From Selaginella moellendorffii (taxonomy: Eukaryota; Streptophyta; Lycopodiopsida; Selaginellales; Selaginellaceae): a stretch of 64,000 bases of DNA. The first letter of the stretch is position 1, and the number at the start of each line of letters is the position of its first letter. Positions 1 to 10,741 of the stretch are shown here, piece after piece. The notes beneath the pieces are model-generated. The model was not told the origin of the DNA, did not search any database, and was given only the letters and a program-made list of their open reading frames with translations. Location of the stretch: contig NW_003314309.1 of assembly GCF_000143415.4 (NCBI RefSeq), forward strand, positions 1,305,408 through 1,369,407, given 5' to 3'. Made by a program: the position numbers and the translations under genes.

Positions 1-2200
1 TTATGCCCTTTCTTCTCCAATGCACACACTAATGTGTTTGTTTTTCATTCTAGATTCTTTCCATGGCTAATGGTTTTATGCCAATATGAATTATGCAAAT
101 TTGGGTAGTTTTCTTTAATGTGGCAATTTACTAACTTGTTGAGCCTTCTGTCCTACTAAGGCTTCCCATAGGCTACCATGGGAGTAGTGTTCCAAAGTAC
201 GCCACTATCACTATATAACTTTTTCTATAGTCCACCACTACAAAGATATAGGATTTTAGAGATGGCAAGAGACATTTATTTTCTAGATATTGTTCCTAGT
301 GTGAAAGTATTCTATCCACATGGCCAATCTTTAGATTCTCTGCTGATATTAAATGCAATCACCTCATATGTCGTAGCAAAAGTATGTGTCATCTGTAAAT
401 TTTGGGACTAAAATTCATTAGAATTTTGTAGAGAACCTTTATCTAAAACTAGTGTATATATCAATTTTGCAGCTGTTAGGTATGTGCCTTGTGTAGAGCC
501 AAAAGAGCATAGTGTAATTGCCATAGGTTAACCAATTTGTTAACCTGCTAGTTAAAATTTACATAGTGCAAAAATTGTATATATAGTTCTAACTTGAACT
601 TTATCATGTATATGTGGTACCAATCCATACCTATGTGTAAAAACCAAGATTTGTTTAAAATACTATTTTGGGAGTCACATGTTACAACAATTTAAACACA
701 TATATGTTTTTGTTTTTTCATATATTTTGCAAGTTTGTACATTTTTTTGTCAAGCTGCCCAAGGTTTAGAAGAAGATGGTTGGACAGAAGCAACCAAAGA
801 ATATCAAGGCTGCAATAGAGTGTAGGGAGAAGGGACTACTGGAAGTTGGTGTTGTCCCATTGCAAACCTTGGTGCTGTCTCTGTACAAACCTTGCAAGCT
901 AAGTCATAGTGAAGGCTATCAATATAAAAATGTATGATCTAGTGGCCTTCCTTCTCCACTCCATATTGATTGTAATAATAAGTTTAAAAGCACTAGTTAT
1001 ATGTCTCAAGATTCTCCTCTGACATATGCCTAAGACTGTGCAGTTCCACAATGATGCTTTGATTATTGGAGGTGCAAACTTATATTGTTTCCCCATACAA
1101 CATTAAGGAACTACCAAGATCATTATAATTGAAAAACATAGGGTTCACCATCTAACAAAATTCAATAATAAGTGCAATGTAGTCCCTAAATTGATCATTC
1201 TCCTTGTCGAACATCTTTTACTGTGAGTGAATGACATCAAGTCTTGAACATCCTCACATCCATATCCATAGAACTTTTGGCAAGAGTTGTAACAACTTGA
1301 TGTTGATCCTTGTCTTATCTCAAATGAGCAATACCATGTTGATGCAGTATTGATGAAGTTGATAGCAATTCCAACCCAAATGACAATGCAAATGGCTTCA
1401 TGAGGTTTAGTGAGGGAAATCCAACAAGTGTTAGTATTGCTCTATAATTCCATATTAACCTTCAATTTATAAAAAAATAAATTTGTGTGTTTTACATAGT
1501 TTTGTTTAGATTTTATTGTTCTCTACTTTGTGGACCTCGACAATGAATTTCTTGAGCCAATAATGGAAGTTGGATCTCTAGAAGAACCATATGTTCTTCT
1601 AAGCTTTACCTATGAGATAAATCATCCTCCTTTTAATTGTACAGCCATCAGAAGAACATCCTCTAGTATAGCAAATGGCTAGCTCTATTTTATTCAAAGG
1701 GGAAGATCATAAAGTTTACTTGTTTGATTGATGTCTTTGTTGCCAATGGGGGCTGCCCAGCTCCACAACCATAACCTTAGCTCCATGACCATATGTAGAG
1801 CATTGCTAGCAATTGTTACTACTGTTGCTTGCTAGGTAGCATGGTCGTAGCATGATTAGATAAGGAAGCTCCACACCCAAATCATGCGAGAGAAAGAGAA
1901 GAGAGAGGGAGAGGAAGGAGGAGAGGAGAGGAAAGAGGTGAAACTTGTGGTTAAAATCTTAAGAAAATCTTTATTTTTATTATATGATAATTAAAAAGTA
2001 AATTATTAGAATATTAGATAATAAAATAAAATTAATAGTTATGAGTACATGAAATATAGAAAGGGAATATAGAAAATGTGTATATCAATTAGCCCAAAAA
2101 CCCTAGCTTATATATAAAATGAGTGGTCTAAATTAAAACTAATCCAACAACTACCAAAATCCTATTATGCTAATATTAGTATACAGCATTGTAGTTGTAC
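1..2200. other. AT-rich intergenic / old repeat sequence, no gene seen
   Basis: No frame shows a recognisable protein; the longest open stretch (178-411, plus) matches nothing I know. The stretch at 1095-1170 resembles 36155-36225 in the same orientation (both contain a shared TTCACCATC-CAACAAAATTCAATA core), so at least part is a dispersed repeat. It is probably decayed transposon sequence. Confidence 0.5.
1886..1938 (+). repeat. Purine-only GA-rich tract
   Basis: About 50 nearly uninterrupted purines (GAGA, GGAGAG, GGAAGG runs). It is low complexity and could form triplex or act as a GAGA-type site, but nothing ties it to a gene. Confidence 0.6.
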
Positions 2201-2739
2201 ACTTGGTCCTCACATCATCCCTTCCTCTCAGAATAATGGAAAACCATTAGGGTTCTCTTGTAGATGGGTTGGGATTTGGAGGAACGTCAAGAGGAGGCAT
2301 TGATGGATCTATAGGTGGTATCAATTGTTCTTAATCCTTTTGTATGAAGCATTTTAACTACTGCACATGCACAATTTCTAGAGGATTGGTCTGTTGGACA
2401 TCATGCTGAACATCATAAACTTATGGCCTAACTTGTTGCAACACTTGATGCAATTCTTTCCACTGAGCAAAGAGCCCCTTAAATAAACCATACTGTAAAA
2501 TGGGGAAAATGGACTAACACCAAGTCATCCACTTTGTACTCCATAGGTGGATGATGATAGGATTTGTAGTGCCGTTGTTATCCCATTTGTACGTAGTCTA
2601 GATGTTTGGTAAACTTTGCTTAGACAAGTGGAAGAATGCTTATCAAATATTAATCCCACAACTTAGTATTGGTAGCTCGTAGCAATTGCGAAGGTAAACC
2701 CAGCTCTGTTGGTAATATTGGATCATGACCATATAGAAG

Positions 2740-2915
2740 TTTATATGGTGAAACACCAACAAAACTCTACACCCCTGTGACATATGCATACCGAAGAGAT
2801 GGCAAATAACCATCCCAATCTAAATGTTGAAAGTTCATGTACGTCATGATTCCTTTGAATGTTCGAACGAGCCATTCCACCAAACTGTTTGACTATGGAT
2901 GATAAGCACTCGTGA
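2740..2915 (-). pseudogene. Integrase core fragment (Ty3/gypsy)
   Basis: The minus strand gives AYHP-SNSLVEWLVRTFKGIM followed by an LPSLRYAY-type segment and a YKLLYGHDP-like end. These match the gypsy integrase signature GYHPQTDGQTE...LR plus the following helix. The glutamines and the acid of that signature are lost and a stop interrupts it, so it is inactive. Confidence 0.75.
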
Positions 2916-3252
2916 AAGTGTGACATATCCCCAACCAAGACATCAAAACATGAAATGCCTTAGCCATAAATGCAAGACTATTATCAGAAAGAATCCGCTC
3001 TGAACAAGAATGTTGGAATACCATTCAATTGAGGAGGAAGTATCTAACAATAGTTGCAGACGTGCTAGCAAGAGCACCAACTTCCACTCAATAAATCAAG
3101 TACTCAGAAGCAATAATAATATACTCATTGCCAGTAGTTGATCGTGGAAAAGGTCCCATAAGATCAAACGCCACCAACTCAAACAAACGGGAAACTGCAA
3201 TTGACTCCAACCGTCTTTTCACAACACGAGGGGGAGTATTACGAGCTTAGCA

Positions 3253-3450
3253 CTAAATGCAACTATGCACATACCGGATAATATCATGTCGCATCTCCAG
3301 CCAATAGAAAGACCTGCATAACTTCTCGGTCACACAACGATGTTCCATATGCCCATCTAGAACATGAGAATCATGGTAGGCATGAAAAAACTGTGGAATA
3401 AATATTGAAAGCACCATCAGCCGTAAATGATCATCAGGATCCATCCCCAC
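3253..3450 (-). pseudogene. Integrase zinc-binding (H2C2) fragment (Ty3/gypsy)
   Basis: The minus-strand reading contains HDSHVLDGHMEHR, then YWLEMRHDIIRYVHSC. This is the HHCC zinc-finger region of retroviral-type integrases, where the usual form has a YWPGM-type step before the cysteines. Only one of the two cysteines is inside the open stretch. Confidence 0.75.
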
Positions 3451-3853
3451 AAAATAAAGAAAGCCATCTTCAAGATGATATTAAGTAAATGCTAGAATCG
3501 CAAGTCATCAGCAAGTGATGCAGGATTCTTAAACCCATCTCAAAGCCTTTAAATCCATGGCTCAATCTTTTGAGCCTCGTGAACCTTATCAAGAGAAATA
3601 GATATTATTTTGCACCTTATGAACATTAAACATCAAGTATAATAACCGCTGACAGCATAAAATCCTCATCTAGAAAATCCACAGATGCTAGAACAACAAG
3701 CTCATCAAAAAAATAACAAAAGAGCGAAGAAGGAAGAGGAGCTCAAGAAAAGGCATCAGCATTAACCATAGAACTCTTTGGGCGATGAACAACATCAAAA
3801 TCATATATTTGAAATTTCTAAACTCACTAAGCAAGACGACCAACTAAGTTTTT

Positions 3854-4090
3854 TTACTTCAATAATGAAGTAACGGTAGCATGATCACCTTTTAGTAATG
3901 TCTGAGAACCATGTAAATATGCATGAAGTTTCTCAAAACCCCAAATTGATACTAAACACTCCTTCTTTGTCGTGGAGTAGTTCACCTTTGCTGGTATTAA
4001 TATACGGCTGATGTATGCAATGGGATGGCACTGACCAGACACACTTGGGCACTTTTGCATCAACACACCTCCAGGAGCATCCATGCACAA
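3854..4090 (-). pseudogene. Reverse transcriptase RNase H fragment (Ty3/gypsy)
   Basis: The minus strand encodes HPIAYISRIL, then NYSTTKKECLVSI, then FEKLHAYLHG. These match the RNase H segment of gypsy polyproteins (PIAYxSRKL...NYSTTEKE.LAIV....K.R.YL.G). The glutamate in the TTxxE position is present. The fragment ends just before the solo LTR insertion point. Confidence 0.85.
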
Positions 4091-4116
4091 AATGAAAGGT
4101 CAAGTGTATTCAGGAT

Positions 4117-4121
4117 ACACC
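4117..4121 (+). repeat. Target-site duplication ACACC, left copy
   Basis: ACACC directly precedes the TGTGAGAC start of the solo LTR and recurs right after its TTACA end at 5887-5891. A 5-bp duplication is what LTR-retrotransposon integrases make. Confidence 0.9.
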
Positions 4122-4344
4122 TGTGAGACACAAAATCCCTAGGCCCCAAAGTGGAGCCGGAAGGGCGCCACGTGGTAGTGGTTGAAGCGAGAGCCAAACG
4201 AGCGTAACACGTTTGGACCAAAAGCTCCGACTTGAAAAGTCAAGAGCGGGAGTGGAACTCCCAACAAAGTGCTCGAGGAACGAGCACGAAGCGAGCAATA
4301 AGCGAGGCTCCAAAAAGGGACCCAAAAGGACCAACACATGACAC

Positions 4345-4709
4345 GTGGAAGTGTCCGAGATGGACTCGAGATGGAGTCCAAAGTGGAGTCCGAGATGGAC
4401 CCGAGTTGGAGTCCGAAGTGGAGTCCGTGATGGACTCGAGTTGGAGTCCGAAGTGGAGTCCGAGATGGACCTGAGTTGGAGTCCGAAGTCGAGTCCGAGA
4501 TGGACTCGAGTTGGAGTCCGAAGTGGAGTCCGAGATGGACCCGAGTTGGAGTTCGAAGTGGAGTCCGAGATGGACCCGAGATGGAGTCCGAGGTGGACCC
4601 GAGATGGAGTCCGAGATGGAGTCTGAGATGGAGTCCGAGATGGAGTCCGAGATGGAGTCCGAGATGGACCCGAGATGGAGTCCGAAGTCGAGACCGAGAC
4701 CGGGACCGG

Positions 4710-4741
<32 letters not shown>

Positions 4742-4860
4742 TCGGGACCGAGACCGAGACCGAGGCCGAGGCCGAGATCGGGCCCGAGCCCGAGTCCGAG
4801 TTCGAGTTCGAGTCCGAGTCCGAGTCCGAGTCCGAGTCCGAGTTCGAGTCTAAGAGGGTG
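4345..4860 (+). repeat. LTR-internal minisatellite (GAGTCCGAGATGGACCC, then CCGAGA and GAGTCC units)
   Basis: About 500 bp of nested repeats: 17-18-bp units around GGAGTCCGAGATGGACCCGA, then a CCGAGA hexamer array, then GAGTCC hexamers. All units are multiples of six, so all six frames stay open and give Asp-Ser, Gly-Leu or Arg-Pro runs. The array is also in both LTRs of the complete element, with different copy numbers. Confidence 0.9.
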
Positions 4861-4940
4861 AAAGCCCAAAGCGTTCGTCTCCCAGACCCTGGGGGGTTTG
4901 GTGAGCTCCAAAAGTATAGTAGGGGGAAGACTGTGGTGGA

Positions 4941-5015
4941 GCCAGTTTGGCCAGGAAAGGCCAGTTTGGCCAGGAAAGGCCAGTTTGGCCAGGAAAGGCC
5001 AGTTTGGCCCAGGAA
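4941..5015 (+). repeat. 19-bp tandem repeat, 4 copies
   Basis: The unit GCCAGTTTGGCCAGGAAAG starts at 4941, 4960, 4979 and 4998. The other two LTRs of the family have two copies each, so this site gains and loses units. Confidence 0.9.
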
Positions 5016-5886
5016 GGCCGGACCCAGTGTTGGGTGATGAGCTGCCCACTGGGAAGTCCAAGACTAGAGTGAACACAGACCGACAAGCGGGGTAGCTTGG
5101 TGAAGTGTTCAAGAGCCGGCTCTAGTTCCCCCGGGAGATCGACTGGCCGATGCTCCCAGTCCAAGTGTGGGTGGCACTACCTACTTGGATACCTGGTGTG
5201 GCTCAACGGAACCCACTCTAAGCCCATGGCTAGAGCACCCAAGGGCAGAAGGCGAGGAGAGTACCCAGGTGGCTCGCGTAAGGCCACGGTGTTCCGAAAT
5301 GTTGTCCCAAAGGCCCAGACTGTGGAAAGGAAGAGGAGCAGTCCTCTGGGGTAGTGACCAGGGACACAATCGTGTGGTGAGGAAGTCCCAGAGGACCGTG
5401 GGACTTAGCGGTCGGGCCTGTGGGTCTCGATCCAGTGGCAGTGTTGGCCAACACGGCCAGGGGCAGAAAGGGACTTAGTGGGGACTAACAGAGGGATATT
5501 GGGGAAGGCTATTCCCCTTGTCGGTGGGCATCCTAAGGATGCTAAGGAGTGGATCTGAGATGACCACTCACGGATGGTTTGCCTAGTCTTGGAGAGCCAA
5601 GATGGTGATGCAAGTGGTATTGGACTACCAGTGTGGCAAAGGTGATTGGGCATGGCCTTAGCGTAACGGGCTGCTATGTCGGTGGTACCTTTGAGTGTCG
5701 GTCATGGGATCGGACACGTGGAGCACTTGGACCAAGTGCAAATGTTGAGTGGCATGGATGCCATTCTCAGGGCTAGCAAGTCCCAAGTCCTGGATTGGAC
5801 TTATGGAGGTTGTGAATGAGACTCCTCCAAGTGGTCAGAGGTGTGGTTAAGTGACTAAAGTAGAATGGAAAATTTAGTCGCTTACA

Positions 5887-5891
5887 ACACC
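5887..5891 (+). repeat. Target-site duplication ACACC, right copy
   Basis: Matches 4117-4121 exactly. Confidence 0.9.
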
Positions 5892-5968
5892 AAAATTGGA
5901 GGAGTCGTCAAAAGCACTTTGAGATCCATGAATGCCCACTCACAGTTTGCAAACCACTTTAGCAATGC

Positions 5969-6166
5969 TCACAATAGTGCAGTGCAATCAGAAAGATGAT
6001 CCACAAAACGATTGAAATACTGCACCTTGCCCAGGAAGTGCTGCACATCATTTATAAACTTCGGAGTAGGGAACTTTAGAACAGCCACAAATTTATTAGG
6101 ATCAACTTGCAAACCCTCACGAGAAATACAATACCCAAAATAAGTTGTGTCCTTGGACCCAAACAT
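5969..6166 (-). pseudogene. Reverse transcriptase connection fragment (Ty3/gypsy)
   Basis: The reading contains YFGYCISREGLQVDPNKF and then DVQHFLGKVQYFNRFV. These match the FLGHVISKEGIxVDPxK...FLGLxxYYRRF block that follows the polymerase site in gypsy elements. Confidence 0.85.
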
Positions 6167-6859
6167 GCACTTCGACCGCTTCAGCTCTAAACCAACATCC
6201 TATAACCGATCCAACACTTTATAAACATCACGGACATGTTCCTCCCACGTCCCCTTCAAGTGGATCAAGACATTATCAATGAAGTCAGTAGTCACCTTTG
6301 GCATATCACAAAGAACCTCATCCATTGAAAATTTGCTAAAGCATTGTTCAAACCAAACGGCATCACCAAGAACTTGTAAAAACTAAACGGTGTACAAAAA
6401 ACAGTCTTAGGAATATTTTCTTCGGCCATCGGTACTTGCCAATACCCAGAAGTAAGATCTAGTTTGGTGAACTAATAACTTCTCCTTAGACAATCCAAGA
6501 GATCAGTAGTGTGAGGAAGAGGGTACACATTTAGGATCATCACTTCATTTAATGGATGATAGTCGATGCAGAAATGAATATTCTCATTAGCCTTCGTCAT
6601 AAGATGAGGTTCACATGCCCAAGGATTTTGTGAATTTCAAATAATACCTTTTTCCAACATCTCCTTGACATTTGTATGTAGAATCTTGATCTCTTTGGAT
6701 GATTGATAATGAACATGAACCTTGATTGGACGAGCATCCTCAATTGGAATCAGATGACGTGTGGCAATCTTGGCCCTAGATGATAAGTCAAATTCAAAGA
6801 GATCGATATACTCCTTCATGAGCAAGTCAACCACTGCAACATAAAGACCATCGAAGGGA

Positions 6860-7093
6860 TCAGAAAAGGGAAGAGCGAAACAAGATAAAAACATAAAAGG
6901 AAGTAATGAGGAGACAAAAGTAATGGAAGTAGAGGTAGAAGCAGAGGGACAAAAAGGTACAGAAGTGAGAGGAATGAATGAAATATAAGTATGAGACAAG
7001 GGGCGAAGCCTCAAAGTCACACTTGGCATGATTGCATTGCAACCAATCCATACCAAGGATGAGGTCAAAAGCTTGACTCGGCACCACTTGCAA
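6860..7093 (-). pseudogene. Aspartic protease fragment (Ty3/gypsy)
   Basis: The start of this reading, VVPSQAFDLILGMDWLQCNHAK, matches the gypsy protease C-terminal motif (FDxILGMDWLxxxxA). The catalytic D(S/T)G part upstream is not recognisable. Confidence 0.7.
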
Positions 7094-7179
7094 TGACTAC
7101 AATCCAAGCTCAAGATCACCCACATGCATAACTAAGTCCGCTTCATCCCATGCATATGCATGTATATGACCATTGCTAT

Positions 7180-7770
7180 CGCGAATGTGACTTCGGGTAT
7201 CGAAAGTTACCTGTCAGCTCGTCCTTTTGGATATTTTTTCTTTACTGCCATGACAGCAGGAGGTCGGTATTGTTGGTTCCTTTTATCAGCCCCTCTTGTT
7301 CAAGTGTTAGTAAAATGGACTTTACATTTGTACTTGGCTTTCTACAGTGACGATCTCTTCGTGTTTGACCGGACGTGCATAAGGAAGGAATTCCTAAGTG
7401 TCTATTTAGCCAAGCATACTTGGCCTAGCTTGTTAGTTCTCTTTTGCTCTATTATGCATTGGCTTGACAAGAACCCTCGTATATTGAGACTAATCCTTCA
7501 ATATTGATGAATGATAGTTTACTATGTTTGCCAAACACCCTCACTATCATACCCTTTGTATTAGTCTCATTTCAGTCCCAAATGCTATTTATAGAAAGTG
7601 TTCAGATTTGCTCATTTGGCATATCTACGGAATGTAGAGATTGTTTTGAACACAATGGTGTTCATCTCTATCCAAAGACATTCTATATTTAGTAAGTTTC
7701 GAGTTTGTCCCAGAGACTAACTCCTAGTACTAAGGGAGGCTTGGGGTGAAAGCCCAAAGCATGTGTTCCT
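7180..7770 (+). mobile_element. LTR-like fragment, copy 1 of 3
   Basis: This stretch is similar to 25700-26160 (same strand) and to 34990-35487 (opposite strand). Shared blocks include CGAATGTGACTTCGGGTATC, the CCAAACACCCTCACTATCA block and TTGTCCCAGAGACTAACT. In the third copy the block directly follows a polypurine tract and pol end, so it is most likely an LTR of a gypsy family. No coding potential. Confidence 0.6.
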
Positions 7771-8329
7771 CAAGAGGGGGGCTGTAAGCTCTATTTCGTT
7801 AAAGTGGGATTTATTCAGTAAAATGGGACTAAGTACAAATTTTCAAGTATTTGAAAATGACGTGAAATTATATGTTTTTTGTTCAGGGGCTAGACATATC
7901 TGGGGCATGGTGACTAGCGCGGTGACTTTGTGTCCAGACTGAGTCCATCTGGTTGTATAATAAATCTCATTGTCAAGGTGAACAAGCCGAATCTGAAGCT
8001 AAAGAAGAGCGATGGCATGCACGCACACACTATTTGTTTGTTCATTGAGCGTGTGGTGAGCTTTCCAAGATGAACGTCATTCCTATTAGCCAGACATATA
8101 ACTTAATGGTGAGAACATTTAGATATTATTCAATGTTATCTTTTTCTAACGAATCTAATTGTGAAGGTGTAGTAAGAGGCATTGCTAGTTTGGAGAAGTC
8201 ATTTAACTCATTTGACCCTTAGTGTATTTTCATGAAACTAAATAACATTCATATTATTAAGGAATTTCTCTAGTACCTTTTTTTTACGACATAGAGGCTT
8301 GCATTTCTTTCAAAGGTGATTTAGTAAAA
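7771..8329. other. Intergenic; left edge of the palindrome zone
   Basis: No gene. At 7973-7992 lies TCAAGGTGAACAAGCCGAAT, which recurs as an exact inverted copy at 9236-9255 and nearly so at 9366-9385. It is followed by GATGGCATGCACG (8009-8022), which resembles a palindrome half-site. The zone may therefore start near 7.97 kb. Confidence 0.4.
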
Positions 8330-8349
8330 GGCCTGAGGGCACATGCCAT
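8330..8349. repeat. 22-bp palindrome family, diverged copy
   Basis: GGCCTGAGGGCACATGCCAT keeps the right arm of the family (CACATGCCAT); the left arm is degraded. Confidence 0.65.
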
Positions 8350-8416
8350 TCTATTTCTCAGACCGGTATTAAGATATACTAGTGCAAAGGGAAAAAGGTA
8401 TTTGGTGATCAAGTAA

Positions 8417-8438
8417 ATGGCATGAGGGCACACGCCAT
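8417..8438. repeat. 22-bp palindrome family copy
   Basis: Arms ATGGCATGAGG and GCACACGCCAT. It lies just 3' of the short ORF at 8446-8703 (minus). Confidence 0.85.
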
Positions 8439-8445
8439 TATAAGC

Positions 8446-8703
8446 TTAAGCGCTAGTGGACACTTCCTTTTTGGTACTCTCAGTGGTACTATCATCCTTC
8501 TCCGGGTCAGTTGTTTTGCTTTGGATTGTTGTCTCTGACGTTACTGGGGTGTTCTTGATAGTTGTTAATGTTGCCATTTGTTCAGAAAAATGATCACCTA
8601 GAGTATAGTACGGGGAGTTTGGAAGACTTATATATTCTACATTTTCACCTATCTCCTTCTCTGTCTCCTTTTCTGCCTCACTTACAGATTTTGTGCTTGC
8701 CAT
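8446..8703 (-). CDS. Small Ser/Thr/Glu-rich ORF, possible terminal exon
   Basis: This 85-codon frame starts at an ATG inside a longer open stretch that reaches 8805. A good 3' splice site (TATTTTAG) lies just upstream near 8720, so it could be a downstream exon of the minus gene rather than a separate gene. The product is hydrophilic, with charged repeats (EAEKETEKEIGE) and a Thr/Ser-rich tail (DDSTTESTKKEVSTSA). There is no signal peptide, membrane segment or known motif. It sits between two family palindromes. I do not recognise it, and expression is unknown. Confidence 0.35.
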   Translation of the reverse strand: MASTKSVSEAEKETEKEIGENVEYISLPNSPYYTLGDHFSEQMATLTTIKNTPVTSETTIQSKTTDPEKDDSTTESTKKEVSTSA

Positions 8704-9016
8704 GAGAACGCTCTTCACCCTAAAATATGGAGTTCGTTGTGTTATAAAAGGAAACCAACACACACGCTGCAAGGGAATGATGGTACATAAAGCACGTAAG
8801 CCCACAATATGGGTTTATGTGCCATTAATATGGGCCACACGCCATATTATTAGATTTATGCACGTGTGATTAGTAAATGCATATGTCACATCATCTTTGT
8901 TTTACCTCACACACTATATCAGGCCTAATGAACCATATCACATGTGCGCACATGCTATATATATGGAGAAGTATTATGCAAGGATAGAAAAATTCAATGC
9001 ATGATTGTGGAGAGCA

Positions 9017-9036
9017 ATGGCATGAAGCCACATGCT
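9017..9036. repeat. 22-bp palindrome family copy
   Basis: ATGGCATGAAGCCACATGCT; the last bases of the right arm are lost. Confidence 0.75.
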
Positions 9037-9176
9037 AAATAACATTTTAGAGAAAGAATTAAAATAAAAACATGCAAACAGTACTGAGTGGACCAAGACT
9101 TAGAAGTGCACAATTGAATGAGGTATTTCTAATAAATATTTCACTCACCTCATATAGGAATGGCTACCACTCTCAA

Positions 9177-9198
9177 ATGGCGTATCGCCTCATGCCAT
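9177..9198. repeat. 22-bp palindrome family copy
   Basis: Arms ATGGCGTATCG and CCTCATGCCAT. Confidence 0.85.
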
Positions 9199-9322
9199 CA
9201 CCTCGCAATTTGTTATAACAATCCGATGAATTCATATTCGGCTTGTTCACCTTGAACTTTAAGTAAGATTTGCTAGAACAACTAAGAATTTATACTTGTT
9301 ATTTGTATCATCTCACCTAGGA

Positions 9323-9344
9323 ATGGCGTAAGGCCACATGCCAT
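9323..9344. repeat. 22-bp palindrome family copy next to a possible 3' splice site
   Basis: On the minus strand the palindrome is followed by TCCTAG then GTGAG. This is the same palindrome-plus-CAG/TAG arrangement as in the short introns of the plus gene. It also overlaps the proposed stop codon of the minus gene. Confidence 0.85.
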
Positions 9345-9365
9345 CACGCCTCCTCTGATTCAGAT

Positions 9366-9385
9366 TCAGATTGTTCACCTTGAAA
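9366..9385 (-). repeat. Exon-like GEQ module, copy
   Basis: TCAAGGTGAACAATCTGAAT on the minus strand. The AG before GTGAAC is the 3' splice site of the 52-nt intron, and the exon reads GEQSESESEE. A near-identical module is at 9236-9255 (same strand) and an inverted one is at 7973-7992. Confidence 0.6.
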
Positions 9386-10662
9386 TAAAATACATTAGAA
9401 ACTTAGTAAAGGAATATTAATGAATCTCACCTTGAACCCGGGTTATGAATGCTCTTGCTGCATCTCTTGCATGGTCTGGCAAGGTGATGGTGGCACTCTG
9501 CTTCCGCATCCAACCATGCACAACATTATCCACCGATATGCTCATGCTGGGATCCCTTGGATTCAGCACCTATCTCTTTTCTAGGCAATCCTTCGTATAT
9601 CCGGAACTTGGCTTGAACCACTCCACAGTTACATTGAAGGAGTTAGTTTCCGCGTCCTCCTTTGCATCAGTGATGCAGCGCCCCACCCATATCATTTGTT
9701 TTTTATTACTGGGTCTGACAAGCACGACCATTCCTTTGCAGACCTGTACTGGATTGAATGCTGAATCCGGCTTCTTGTTCCTCGGCCCACAATAGTGATC
9801 CTCAACATCGTTATCTGTCACTGCATTTCCAGAGGACATTGTTCCGCTACTATCTGGTGCTCTGGGTTCTGGCCAAAATGACTCTTCCAATTCTTCATTT
9901 ACAAGGCCCATTTTGGATAGCAGATATAATCTTCTCCCAGTATTCGAGCAAAGGCTTGCACCTCTGAAAATAGGATTCTCCACCAAACACCAACCCCCTC
10001 TTCCAGAAGGCAATATGCTGTCTAATCCCGGCCACTATACTTTCCTGGCCTTTGAGTCCATCCGGGTGCATCGGCCGTGGGGAACTCTGAGGAATCATAG
10101 GTTCCCCAGTTATGGGATCTCTCTTGAAGAGTTCAATGCCGTCCACTGGCAGCCACACTGTGTCCCATTCTCTCATCTTGTACCTCATCACTGGAGCACC
10201 GTCACGCATGCTGAAATGAAACTGAAGAGGCTTGGAGTGGCCAATCAGCGTTTCGGATCCGTCCCTGATGTAGCCTCTTACAAACCCCTTAAAGTCTGGA
10301 ACCTCTGTCACAAGTGCAGCTTCAACAGTGCCTTTAATACAATTTTGGAATTCATCGTAGAGTTGTGGGAGGGTGAGGACATTGGATCGCCGGAGGGACT
10401 CTGCCAGGTGACTGAACATGGCATCGACGTCTTCATGAGTGTGCCCAACCATGAGAAAGCCAAGTGTAACCGTTTCAAATATGCCTTTGGCAACAAGCAT
10501 CGCCAAGTACGCGAAGACATACATGTTTTTGTTCTCACTGCCAGCATTGTTTGTTTGGAGCAGAAGATGGGGTGGAAGGCCACATCGGCCGCAAGAACTT
10601 CCTTGAGATTCTGCTTCGTTTGGATGAGGCTGTGCATTCACCGGGCGACCAGCCTCGTCGGA

Positions 10663-10684
10663 ATGGCATGAGGCCTCACGTGAT
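10663..10684. repeat. 22-bp palindrome family copy inside the minus gene
   Basis: Arms ATGGCATGAGG and CCTCACGTGAT. On the minus strand it is read through as coding sequence, or lies in an unresolved intron ending in CCGACGAG. Confidence 0.85.
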
Positions 10685-10719
10685 AACCCTACAATTTGAC
10701 GGCCAACATATTCACTGGG

Positions 10720-10741
10720 ATGGCATGGGGCCCCACGCGAT
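10720..10741. repeat. 22-bp palindrome family copy inside the minus gene
   Basis: Arms ATGGCATGGGG and CCCCACGCGAT. On the minus strand it is followed at once by CCCAG, and GTATCG precedes it, so a 29-nt intron-like unit is possible. Confidence 0.85.

Larger units (their letters stand above)
2560..4121 (-). mobile_element. Ty3/gypsy pol remnant, 3' part (RNase H to integrase)
   Basis: Read on the minus strand, the order is RNase H (about 4090-3854), integrase zinc finger (3450-3253), then integrase core (about 2915-2740), the gypsy pol order. Many stops and frame changes break it. It continues on the far side of the solo LTR inserted at 4122-5886, so the LTR element landed in an already present gypsy copy. 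No intact LTR pair could be assigned. Confidence 0.8.
4122..5886 (+). mobile_element. Solo LTR of the LARD-type element family
   Basis: The 1,765-bp sequence begins TGTGAGACACAAAATCC and ends GTCGCTTACA, so it has TG...CA termini. It is closely similar along its whole length to the two LTRs at 26877-28614 and 32650-34345, and it is flanked by ACACC repeats. No internal region is present, so it probably arose by LTR-LTR recombination. It carries the family's internal minisatellite (4345-4860) and four copies of a 19-bp repeat. It lies inside a gypsy pol, between the RNase H and reverse transcriptase parts. Long antisense open frames here are artefacts of the 6-bp repeat. Confidence 0.93.
5892..7130 (-). 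mobile_element. Ty3/gypsy pol remnant, 5' part (protease to reverse transcriptase)
   Basis: On the minus strand this carries aspartic protease (about 7125-7010), reverse transcriptase core (about 6720-6190) and the connection region (6166-5969), continuing into RNase H beyond the solo LTR. The catalytic YIDD-type motif (revcomp near 6265-6285) reads FIDNVLIHLKG, so the second catalytic Asp is Asn. Frames are broken throughout. Confidence 0.8.

Noticed and set aside
178-411. 77-codon plus-strand ORF near the window start
   Set aside because: No recognisable domain, in AT-rich repeat-like sequence.
4240-5112. Long antisense ORF of about 290 aa in the solo LTR
   Set aside because: The frame stays open only because of 6-bp repeat units; the product is a Gly-Leu / Asp-Ser run and no start or family is seen.
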